Source: Glebionis coronaria (lineage: Eukaryota; Streptophyta; Magnoliopsida; Asterales; Asteraceae). From it: a stretch of 64,000 nucleotides of DNA. Positions within the stretch are counted from its first letter, which is position 1. Each line of letters begins with the position of its first letter. The notes below the pieces were generated by a model, which saw nothing but the letters and a program-made list of their open reading frames with translations, did not search any database and had not been told where the DNA came from. Positions 1 through 9,085 of the stretch are shown here, piece after piece. A program made the position numbers and the translations under genes. The DNA lies in the NCBI GenBank assembly GCA_025667525.1, contig CM046876.1:82191512-82255511 (forward strand). The letters are read 5' to 3'.

Positions 1-954
1 TGGGGCGTCCAAAAGATCCTTTGGGAACAAGGAGTAGTTAAGGATCGTTGATCTTGATGTATAGCTTGGAGTTTAGCAGCAGGGGAGCCACGTGGGGGAT
101 CCACAAGGTGAGAGTGATGGGTTTTGGAAGTTGGGAATGGTTTAGGGTGGGTTTAATCAACATTCTGTAGGATATTAACCCTTAACCCTTTGTTTTAGAG
201 AAGATTAGGAGTTAGGGTTCTTGAGGATTATGGTAGTAGCAGGTGGGGATTTAATCTGTTTAAGGGTTGGGTTAATTTGAAAATGTGTTTTAGTGGGAAA
301 ATTAATAAACTGATTTAATCAGTTTAATAAAGGGTTAGTGGGATTTGACGTGGAGTGGGGAGGTGAGTTGGAGGACTGTGAGTGGTGGGTTGACCAGTCA
401 AGGTGACGTGGCGTTTGTTGGTTGGAGGGGTGAAGTTTGGATGTTTGTTACTTTTGGTCCCCTACTTTCTTTCTTTTGTCACTTCATAATAAACAGGCAA
501 AAAAACAACTTCCTTTGTTAACTAACTTTATGTTTTCACACATTGGCCACAACAAGTTTTTGGAAACTTGTTTAAAGGACTTAATATGATATTTGACCAA
601 TCTTCAAGGACCAATGATGTACAATCTTGAAACTTATTGGACCAAACTTGTATTTATGAGATTTAAAAGGGCCATAAGTGACAAGTCTTCAATAGTTGAG
701 GTACCAATCTTGCCAATTCTTCAAAACTTCAAGGACTTTTTTGGAAAATCATGATTCGGGTCCGGTTCTTTGTGCGGCTTCATTTCCTGTGTTCGTTTTT
801 GCTTCATTCTTGTGATCTTTTGTTGATTTCACGATATCCGTACCTAAAATACACAATGAACAAACACAAGCATATATTTGGGTATTTTGATGATATTTAA
901 AGCATTTTAAGCCCGATTTGGAAGATGAGACTATGTATATTTACAGTCTCATCA
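1..954 (-). mobile_element. E2: start (U3) of an Athila-like LTR, minus orientation, cut by the window edge
   Basis: Read on the minus strand, this begins at 954 with TGATGAGACTG and aligns, with clear divergence, to the start of the E1 3' LTR at 16193. Shared stretches include the terminal hairpin, the run around GTACGGATATCG, the ACCGGACC block and the later 'tttggtcc' text. It is therefore the 5' start of an LTR of the same family lying inverted to E1. The sequence at 955 is E1 gag rather than a polypurine tract, so this is most likely the 5' LTR of an element inserted into E1 gag. Only U3 is visible; no coding sequence is seen. The rest lies left of the window. Confidence 0.7.
923..954 (-). 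repeat. Hairpin at the LTR start of E2
   Basis: The arms GATGAGACT and AGTCTCATC flank a short AT-rich loop, forming a stem at the extreme 5' end of the LTR. The same structure with different loop bases stands at the E1 3' LTR start (16193-16224). Confidence 0.7.
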
Positions 955-964
955 GTACACAAAC

Positions 965-1739
965 ATGGCAAATGATGTGATTAACCTAAGGACTAAGTTC
1001 GAAGCTCATAGTAACAAAATAGAAGGAAATGTGGTTAGGCTCCAACAAAACCAACAAAAAATTAAACAAGGTCAACATAAGATTGAACAAACTATGCTTA
1101 GGTGGGAGCAAAATCAAAAGGCCGAAAAAGAGCAAGATAGGCAAGAACGTCAAAAATTGGAAAATAAACTTTTAGATGTTATCATGATGAGTAGAGTCTC
1201 TACTTCGGGTGGTCTTCCTAGCAACACCGTGTCAAACCCGAAGGGAGAGATGAAATTGATTACCACACGTAGTGGTAAGACCTTTAAGGAACCGAATCCT
1301 CAACCAATTACTCCTACGGTGGAGGAAATTGAGGAAGAACCCGAGGTGATGGTCGAAAAGGAGCACATTACAATCCCACGAAGTACCGCTCAAACCACAT
1401 CTACGGTCGACCCTTTACCAAGTTTGGAACCCGAGATTCCAAAGGCTATGCCTATGCCCCCACCCAACACCACCCTTACCTTACCCATCGAGACGTCACT
1501 AGGAAAAATTGCAAGAACGCGACAATTATCAATTTGATCTTTTTATTAAGATGTTTCATGATTTGTATTTTAACATAAGTTTTGCCGACGCTTTAATCAT
1601 GATGCCTCGATTTGCCCCCAACTTTAAGAGTATGTTGAACAAAAAGGAGAAATTGCAAAAATTGTCTAGTTGTTCATCGGTTTTTCTTAACCGCATACCT
1701 CAAAAAGTCGGTATCCCGGTAAATTTTTAATTTCGTGTG
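965..1739 (+). pseudogene. gag: E1 gag, C-terminal remnant
   Basis: The first 190 codons give a Gln/Lys-rich, probably coiled segment (residues about 10-75). It is followed by the ITTRSGK motif typical of Athila gag just ahead of protease, then a Pro/Glu-rich linker. The frame shifts near 1505, and a second piece (1509-1730) carries the usual block before protease, including FADALIMMPRFAPNFKSML. A further shift near 1735 precedes protease. The RNA-binding capsid half expected upstream is missing, since E2 begins at 954. The ATG at 965 is not the native start. Confidence 0.75.
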
Positions 1740-1750
1740 GTATTCAAGAT

Positions 1751-2278
1751 ATGGAAGAATGCTATGCCTTGGCCGATCTTGGTTCTAGTATCAATTTGAT
1801 GCCTCTTGAAATGATTAAGTCACTCAATCTTCCAAATCTTACTCCCTCAAGAATGTCTATCGAGATGGCGGATCATTCTATGATTCCCACATGTGGGTTG
1901 GCCGAAGACGTTTTTGTGAAAGTGGGAAAGTTCTATTATCCGGTAGACTTTATCGTAGCCGATATTCCCACGGATCCTCAAGTTCCTCTAATTTTAGGTC
2001 GTTCGTTTTTAGATACGTCGAAAGCGGTTATTGATATGCATGCTAGGAAAATCACCTTACGCTTCAACGACGAGGAACTTGTTATAAACGCGACTCAAAA
2101 CTCTCCACTTTCTCATGTTTATTCTATCGCGACTTTAAACCATATTGATTTAATCGATGTCGTTTACGAGGAAGTTTCACAAGAGATTTTAAGTTTTGTC
2201 GATGAAGCAAATAGTGGCAATCCCACTATGCTCGATCCTATTCTTGATAATTTGACACCATCTTTCACCCCATTTTGA
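1751..2278 (+). pseudogene. E1 aspartic protease
   Basis: This retropepsin-like protease matures the polyprotein. The active-site region reads ALADLGSSINLMPL; DLGS in place of DTGS is usual in Athila elements and is also seen in E3. The flap and C-terminal part include VPLILGRSFLDT. The frame is the same as the following RT region and is separated from it by a single in-frame TGA at 2276-2278, so protease and RT were once one polyprotein. The tail after residue 115 is linker. Confidence 0.8.
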
Positions 2279-2290
2279 GGTGGGTTTACT

Positions 2291-3745
2291 TTGGAAGAGT
2301 TTGAAGTACCTCAAACTTCTAATGAAGACCTCGACGACGATGAGGACATTTCGATTATCAAGGATTTTCTTAACGATTTCCCATTTCCTCCACCGGTGGA
2401 GGTTATGAGTATTGAGCCTAAATCTTCAATCGAGGAACCACCAATCCTCGAGTTAAAAGATCTACCTCCTCACCTCGAATACGTATTCTTGGAAGGAGAC
2501 GATAAGTTGCCGGTTATTATTGCGAAGGATCTTTTGGATGATGAAAAAACCGCACTTATCGATGTCTTGAAGGCTCAAAAAGGGGCAATTGCATGGAAAT
2601 TTTCCGACATTAAGGGTATTGACCCAAAATTTGTAGAGGAGGACTACAAGCCCGCAATTGAATATCAAAGAAGGGCAAACCCCAAAATTCACGATGTCAT
2701 CAAAAAGGAAGTCCTTAAACTCCGTGACGGGGGAATGATTTACCCAATATCCGATAGCCCTTGGGTGAGCCCCATTCATTGGGTCCCTAAAAAGGGAGGA
2801 ATGACCGTTGTGCCAAACGATGACAACGAGTTAATTCTAACTCGACTTGTGACCGGTTGGAGGGTGTGTATTGACTATCGTAAGTTAAATGATGTCACTC
2901 GTAAAGACCATTTTCCCTTGCCCTTCATGGATCAAATATTGGAGCGACTTGCGAGAAACGATTTCTATTGCTTTTTAGATGGTTTTTCCGGTTACTTTCA
3001 AATCCCCATCGATCCTCGTGATCAAGAAAAAACTATGTTTACGTGTCCATATGGAACGTTTGCCAATCGTAGAATGCCATTCGGACTTTGTAATGCACCG
3101 GGAACCTTTCAAAGGTGAATGATGGCTATTTTTTATGACATGATCAAGAAAACAATGGAAGTCTTCATGGATGACTTTTCCGTGTTTGGTAGTTCGTTCA
3201 CTTCGTGTTTAGGAAATTTGGACAAAATATTGAAACGTTGTGAGGAAACCAACCTTGTGCTCAATTGGGAAAAATGTCATTTTATGTGTAAAGAAGGAAT
3301 CTTCTTCGGGCACAAGGTCTCGAAAGTCGAGATTGAGGTAGACAAAGCTAAGATAGACGTCATCGCCAAATTACCTCATCCCAAAACCGTTAATGGAGTT
3401 AGGTGTTTCCTAGGCCACGCAGGCTTTTATCGTCGCTTCATCAAAGATTTTTCAAAGATATCTCGACCCATTACACACCTCCTCGAAAAAGATGCTCCTT
3501 TCGTCTTTAACGAAGATTGTGTACGAGCCTTTGAAATTCTTAAAAGGAAACTTACCGAAGCTCCCACTCTTGTTGCTCCCAATTGGAACCTCCCCTTTGA
3601 GCTAATGCGTGATGCAAGTGATTACGCTATTGGGGCCGTTTTGGGGAAACGTCATGATAATCATTTCTTGCCTATTCACTATTCTAGTAAGAGGATGACC
3701 GAGGCTCAACTTAAGTACACCACAACGGAAAGGAATTCCTTGTCG
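2291..3745 (+). pseudogene. pol: E1 reverse transcriptase and start of RNase H
   Basis: RNA-templated DNA polymerase. Visible blocks in order are an acidic linker, DSPWVSPIHWVPKKGG, WRVCIDYRKLN, the palm aspartate in FLDGFSGYFQIP, RRMPFGLCNAPGTFQR and the catalytic FMDDFSVFG. A TGA at 3116-3118 replaces the cysteine usual after TFQR, so the protein breaks within RT although the frame continues. The thumb/connection (FLGHAGFYRRFIKDFS) and the first RNase H motif (RDASDYAIGAVLG) follow. The frame is lost near 3740 within RNase H. It is related to the pol needed by gag-only elements such as E3, but cannot work itself. Confidence 0.85.
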
Positions 3746-3783
3746 TGGTGTATGCATTTGAGAAATTCTGACCTTATCTCGTC

Positions 3784-3969
3784 TTGACTAAAATTATAGT
3801 GTATACGGATCATTCGTCTATCAAGTACCTCTTATCTAAGCTTAATGCTAAGCCGAGATTGCTTCGTTGGATTCTCCTCCTACAAGAATTTGATGTCACA
3901 ATACTTGACAAAAAAGGAGTCGAGAATCTTGCGGCCGATCACCTCTCTCGATTGGAACAACCTCAATAA
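3784..3969 (+). pseudogene. pol: E1 RNase H, C-terminal part
   Basis: After a frameshift the RNase H domain resumes with [14 protein letters not shown], carrying an aspartate of the RNase H core, and ends with AADHLSRLE, which precedes integrase in Ty3/gypsy pol. The reading ends at a TAA at 3967-3969, ahead of the integrase N-terminal region. Confidence 0.75.
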
Positions 3970-3972
3970 AAT

Positions 3973-4440
3973 GTGTACGAGAACAAGGAAATCACCGAAA
4001 CGTTTCCTTTCGAGACACTTGGTGTAGTGAATTCCAAGAAAGATTCTACCACCCCATGGTTTGCGGACATTGCAAATTACCATGCGGGCAACTTCATCAT
4101 TAAGGGTATGACGACTAAACAAAAACGGAAATTCTTTCGTGACGTCAAGTTCTACTTTTAGGACGACCGTTGTCTATTTCGGACTTGTGCGGATGAAATC
4201 ATTCGACGTTGTGTTTTTGGTACCGAAGCTACTAATATCCTTTGAGCTTGTCACGAGGGACCCACGGGTGGTCACCATGGTGCTAATCTCACGGCGAAGA
4301 AGGTCTTTGATGCCGGTTTCTTTTGGCCTACTATTTACCGAGAGGCACATGCACTTGTCAAGTCATGTGACTCATGCCAACGTCAAGGAAAAGCCTCACA
4401 AAACGATGAAATGCCACAAAACATCATCCAAGTGTGTGAG
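3973..4440 (+). pseudogene. pol: E1 integrase, N-terminal zinc-binding part, cut by E3
   Basis: The frame carries the spacer and HHCC zinc domain of integrase. Histidines lie in [12 protein letters not shown], and the cysteine pair is in CDSCQRQG. Two in-frame stops occur: TAG at 4159-4161 and TGA shortly before ACHEG. The domain runs directly into the E3 insertion point. The last five bases, gtgag (4436-4440), are repeated after E3 at 13462-13466, and the codon frame resumes correctly there. Confidence 0.8.
4436..4440. repeat. Target-site duplication of E3, left copy (gtgag)
   Basis: Five bases directly before the E3 left LTR, identical to 13462-13466. Five bases is the usual duplication size for Ty3/gypsy integrase. 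Confidence 0.9.
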
Positions 4441-4839
4441 TAATAACTAGGTTTTCCCTAATTAAAAAGATTCGTTTAAGTATGTCTCTTCGAATTGAAA
4501 AACTTGCGTTTAATGTGTAACTCAGTTGAACTTTGGTGGAACAAAGATGTGTCGTTGTAGTTTTGAAAATAAAAGGTGCAAAACAATTAAAGTAAAAGTG
4601 CAATTAAAGTAAATCTAAGTCTAATTAAAATAAAGTGCAGGTAATTAAAAGCGCGACTAAAACTAAAGGGCAATAAAGTAAATAACGCAAACTTAAATCA
4701 AACTAAGGCAAACTTAAAACGCAACTAAAACTAAGGCAAAGCTAAAATAAATCTAAGGCGATAAACTTAAAGTGCAACTAAGTAAAAAGGCAGGAAAATT
4801 AAAGCTCGAAATTAAATGCTAAAATGAAAATAATAAGTC

Positions 4840-5250
4840 CCTATCCGGAATAAAACCCCTATTCGGAATACTGTCACTATGCGGAAAAAGGTGCCTATTC
4901 GGAATAGTTCCTTATGCGGAAAACAAAACCCTATTCGGAATAATCCTCCTATTCGGATTATTTCTCTACTCGGAATATCTGGCCTATTCGGAAAAGTGCT
5001 TTATGCGGAAAATCCCTCCTATTCGGAATATACTTCCCTATGCGGAAAGACGTGCTATTCGGAATGTCCAGGCCTATTCGGAATATAGCTTCTATTCGGA
5101 AAGTTTGTCCTACACGGAATATGCTCCCTATTCGGAATAAAAGGTCTATTCGGAAAGCAACCTCTATTCGGAATATTGAATATTCCGAATAGTCTCACAA
5201 TGAAAAGCTTTACTCGGAATAAATCTGGCAATCCCCTATTCGGAATGTTG
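4840..5250. repeat. Degenerate CTATTCGGAATA array in E3 left LTR
   Basis: More than twenty copies of a core like CTATTCGGAA, with variants CTATGCGGAA, CTACTCGGAA and CTATCCGGAA, are spaced about 15-25 bases apart. Spacer bases vary, so this is a spaced motif array, not a simple tandem satellite. One copy is inverted near 5185-5195, giving a local palindrome. The array is transcribed as part of the minus-strand leader if the TATA at 5704-5713 is used. Confidence 0.85.
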
Positions 5251-5703
5251 GCTGGGCACGAATCTAGGCAAGTTCAGTAAAGAGATCCGAAGAACAAGGA
5301 AGGCTAAAAAAAACACGAATCAAACAAAAACTCAACCAAATCAACAAAAAGATTAAACCAAACTAATAACAAAACATCTAATGAACATAAACAATCAATC
5401 CAAAACAACAAATCAAACAATAAAGATCAAGATAATCAAAACCCACTTAAATAAATCAACAAAAATTAAGAACATGAACATAAACCAATCAACACAAAGA
5501 TTAAAGAAAGGTAGAATGAGATTAACAAGATAAAGATAAAGCTTGACAAGAATTAAAAAGAAAAACTTACTTGAATTAAAATGGTAATTAAGGTGCAAGA
5601 CAAGGTAATTAAATGGACAAGTATTTAAATTGACAAGGTAATTAAAGGTGGAAGGACTAATTGTCATTATTAGCCAACAAAAACAAATGCTTATCAATCT
5701 AAA

Positions 5704-5713
5704 CTATTTATAG
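5704..5713 (-). promoter_or_regulatory. TATA-like box of E3 left LTR
   Basis: Minus strand reads CTATAAATAG, preceded by a C-rich stretch; about 505 bases from the LTR start. Duplicated at 12949-12958 in the other LTR. Confidence 0.6.
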
Positions 5714-6216
5714 GGGAGGATTAAGGAAGCTTCCTCCCCTCCTTCATTTCTTGTTAATTGCGGGATTAAGTCCCTCCTTCATTTAATCTTCATTAATTGC
5801 GTCATTAGTCCTTTTCTTCTAATCTTTCTTTTAAATTTGGACTTTAAGGACTTGTGGCTCGGGATATCTTTTGAACTCGTCTTTAATTTCTTCAATAAAA
5901 TAGACTTGAGTTTCTCGACTTTTGATAAACTTCCGTCTTTTGACTTTTTCTTCGATAAATCTTCAGAATTGGTCTTGGACTTCCGTTCTTTTTCCGCTCT
6001 TGACTTCTCGACTCCGTCTTTCATCCTTTTCGTCAATAAAAGTCAGTAAATGCCCGTGAATGTCCGTGTTTTCTCCACTTTTCACCTTTTCATCCTAAAT
6101 CACAACAAAAACACAAACCACGCATAATTCCGACATAAAAGATATAAAATACACGTTTTGGTCCGGTTATTATTGTAATTAAGTGGTAGAAAAGATGGGT
6201 GTTTACACACCTATCA

Positions 6217-6230
6217 AATCCCCTACACTT
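6217..6230 (-). other. Polypurine tract of E3
   Basis: Minus strand reads AAGTGTAGGGGATT directly before the 3' LTR, the expected place for plus-strand priming. Similar AGTGTAGGGG tracts occur further inside at about 7838, 7897 and 8132. Confidence 0.75.
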
Positions 6231-8242
6231 GACCATTGCAATGTCCTCATGCAATGCATTAGTTACAAAGCATGTTTACATTTTTCATCATAATCAATCC
6301 ACGTTGGCCTTTATTAAAGAGATAGAAAATTTTAAAAATGCAAAGCAAAGAAATTAAAAGCATACCTTGGGTTTTGAAAATGTCATGAATAATCATCATC
6401 CTCAACTTTTCACTTTCTCCAAACCAAGCTTAAAAACGAGATCATTGTTATTATAAGTTAGTAAACTAACACGAACTCATGTGGGCCAATTATTCACTTA
6501 GACTCCCTTATTCCTATGGGTATCTCTTATATTTTATTATTTGTCTTGAATGATCACGAAGATGCATTGTTTGACTTATTTCGATAATTATTAAGTCTGA
6601 AAATAAAGTGCACGATTTAATCAATAGTTAGCTAAAGGACAAAATCTTTTAAAACTGCTTCTCGGGATATCAAAAAGTTCATATCTTGGCATAACTTGGT
6701 TCGCGATTTGAGACCTTTCTCGGGCCGATATTTGGCAGCGACTTCATACTTCAAATCTTGAGAGACGTTCATGAAATAATGGTCTTCTCTTCATAAATGG
6801 AATTTCTTCACTTGGAATTTTTGAGAGATTCTTCATATATGGACCACGACTTCTTCATTTTTCTCCAATCTTTATTTTGGATTTTGATATACAACGATCC
6901 GCCTCCTTTATTGACTTGGATCTATTTATCCTCATACCTTGTTAGGGTCTTTTCGGATACACTTCTCCATGACTTTTTGGGAGTTTTTGCTTTTCGTCGT
7001 GTGTCTCGATCCTTCATAATGATTTTCGATAAATGATTCTTCACATCACTTTTGGATCTTTAGCAACAAAACATAGCCCTCATGCCTTGTTAGGGCCTTT
7101 TCGGACTCGCCAATCTTCGCGCCCCGCTTCATAAGTTATGCCTTGGCTATGAACTCTCGTCATTACCGAGCAACTTTTAAACGATCTGGGGCTAGAAGCT
7201 AAGTAACTTTTCAAATCGTACAACCTTATTTATTAGCAGATAAATTTATAAGCAAGCGATGGGAGAATAGGCTTATAATTAACTCACATAAATTCACGAA
7301 AGAATACCGAACTTATAATTGGCTCTATCATCTCTCGTTCTCCACAGTTTAAAATCTCAAGTAATGAGACTCGTGGATACTTAGCCAATTAAATCAAAGT
7401 TTTGGGTTTTCAAGTCGCCTATAGGATCTTGCAAATTCTTAGACTTTTTAAAGTTTAGAAATCGCATCTTAAAGTTCCCTTGATAAACGACTCTCTAGGA
7501 TCAATTATAGGAACTTGCGAAAAGTTCTTGTTCTTAACCCGTGAGAGTTAAGACTTTCGCGTTTTATAGCTCCCTATTTAAAAGCCTAGCAAAACTTGAC
7601 TTAAACACGTTAAGGATACTAGCTAGAGTAAACTCGGATTGAGTCAAAAGATTCACAACGTTTGAAAATTAAAACCACTTATTAAACATTTATTCTAGCA
7701 AAGAAAGAGAATAACCATACAAAGGTAAAAACTAATAGGCCAAAATAGATCAAAAATTTTGAAAAATGTCGAAAAATTTATTTTCCGGTTAAAATGAGGA
7801 CAAATACAAGGAAAAGACCACTTAACTTCGATAGAAGTCCCCCCTACACTTAAGATAAACATTGTCCTCAATGTTTAAGCATGTGGGAGTAAACTCCCCT
7901 ACACTTAGGACATTGTGCACGTTGTTTAAATTTTGCTAAGGAAAAGACAACTAAAGAGATTCCTATTTTAATATTGAAAAAAAATATAAAATAGTGAATC
8001 GAAAAGAGTTTAGGATAGAACCGGGAAGAAGTAGAACACGGAATCACGGGTCGTCAAGAATCATCAAGAGGGGATCATTGCAGCTCGAATCCCTGATTAA
8101 GAAGTGAGGAGAGGAAATAGCAAACCAAAGGGTCCCCCCTACACTTATGGTAAAGAAAGCGAAAAGATAGATGCATGGGTTGCCTCCCAAGAAGCGCTTG
8201 GTTTTTGTTTACCGAGTCGTGAGCCTGACTCGACCTTGATCA
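6231..8242 (-). other. E3 3' untranslated region
   Basis: About 2 kb with no convincing reading frame. It holds repeated AGTGTAGGGG purine tracts, a GAGGACAATGTTTA-type motif near 7860-7885 that is shared with E1 and E4, and the text GGTTGCCTCCCAAGAAGCGC near 8178-8197 that I associate with Athila 3' regions. Small ORFs here (6797-7036, 8104-8361) are not supported by family features. Confidence 0.65.
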
Positions 8243-9079
8243 TCAACAGAAGTAGCATGAAACAAATCCACCAGGATCAAAGACATAGTTTTCATCCATC
8301 AAAAAGCGCAAGCTTAAGGCGAACAAGGCAAGCCAAAAGAAAAGTGGCAGGGTTCCCTTAAGCAGCGATGGAGCACGGTGGAAGCAAGTAGGAAGCGGTG
8401 CAAGCATGTCTTCAAAATTTCCAAAGATTTTTCCTTTTATTTCATCAGGTGGATACTGAGATGGCTTAAAGACTTCAATACCAGGGTCGAACACTTTTTC
8501 CTTCAAGGTAAAATAGCACTCAGGCTCAGCCGAGTGTGAAGAAGATCCGCAAAGAAGCACAACCTCGTCCTCAAAAGGAAGACAAAGAGGTGTTAAATCA
8601 TAAGTGCAACGGATTTTGGTGTCGACCGGTTTCTTCTCCTTTGACAAAATGCTCTTCAAATCCAAAGTAGGATCAAGACGATAATCTTCAAAGTCCAAAG
8701 GAGGTGCATCACTCTCATGAGGGAAGTATGTGTTGAGAAATTCAGAGAAATCTTCCTCAAATGAGTAATCGTCCAAAGTAGGATCGAGTGATGGAGGATC
8801 TTCATTAAGTGAAGAATCGCTCGAGAGAGTATCAGCCTCATCGAAATCATCGAAAGTGGGTAGCTCGGGATACTCAGAAGTACAATCAAAATCATCCGAG
8901 TCTGAGCTAGAATCATCATCATAAGCATCGAAGACCGGTTGAGAATCATAAATGGGAGAAGCGTCCAAAGTAGGGAGAGAATCATCCACATCATCTTCAA
9001 AGAGTGGATTATCAGTGGAAGACTCGAATAAAGGATTATCGTAGACGGTAAAGTCATCGAGCACATTTATCATATTCAC
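8243..9079 (-). CDS. E3 acidic ORF downstream of protease, unknown function
   Basis: Encodes 278 aa. Residues 1-130 are dominated by Asp, Glu and Ser with repeated short blocks such as NPLFE, LPTLDASP and PPSLDPTLDDY. Residues 130-215 are more mixed, with four cysteines. Near the C-terminus is a hydrophobic run (LPLFFWLALFALSLRFL) that could be a membrane segment, followed by a short Cys-containing tail. It lies in the same frame as gag-protease and is separated from it by one TGA, so it could be a polyprotein extension by readthrough or a decayed linker that once led to RT. I do not recognise the family. An env-like role is possible but unproven. Confidence 0.55.
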   Translation of the reverse strand: MNMINVLDDFTVYDNPLFESSTDNPLFEDDVDDSLPTLDASPIYDSQPVFDAYDDDSSSDSDDFDCTSEYPELPTFDDFDEADTLSSDSSLNEDPPSLDPTLDDYSFEEDFSEFLNTYFPHESDAPPLDFEDYRLDPTLDLKSILSKEKKPVDTKIRCTYDLTPLCLPFEDEVVLLCGSSSHSAEPECYFTLKEKVFDPGIEVFKPSQYPPDEIKGKIFGNFEDMLAPLPTCFHRAPSLLKGTLPLFFWLALFALSLRFLMDENYVFDPGGFVSCYFC

Positions 9080-9085
9080 TGATTC

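Larger units (their letters stand above)
4441..6216 (-). repeat. E3 3' LTR
   Basis: On the minus strand the LTR runs from TGATAGGTG at 6216 to CTAGTTATTA at 4441; the terminal CA has become TA here (the right copy keeps CA). U3 is 6216 to about 5715. The TATA-like CTATAAATAG is at 5704-5713, so most of the LTR, including the CTATTCGGAA array, lies downstream of the likely start site. The plus and minus frames of 5413-6049 contain only low-complexity ORFs that I do not regard as genes. Confidence 0.9.

Noticed and set aside
4840..5250. CRISPR-like spaced repeat array
   Set aside because: Repeats are too short (about 10 bp) and degenerate, spacers are irregular, and the setting is a plant LTR.
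5413..6049. Hydrophobic and Lys/Ser-rich ORFs in the E3 LTR, repeated at 12658-13294
   Set aside because: They lie across U3 and leader sequence of the LTR and show no domain; the repetition follows from LTR duplication.
8656..9066. 136-codon minus-strand ORF rich in Leu, Ile, Met and Ser
   Set aside because: Alternate frame of the acidic ORF 8243-9079; composition is explained by Asp/Ser codons read out of frame.
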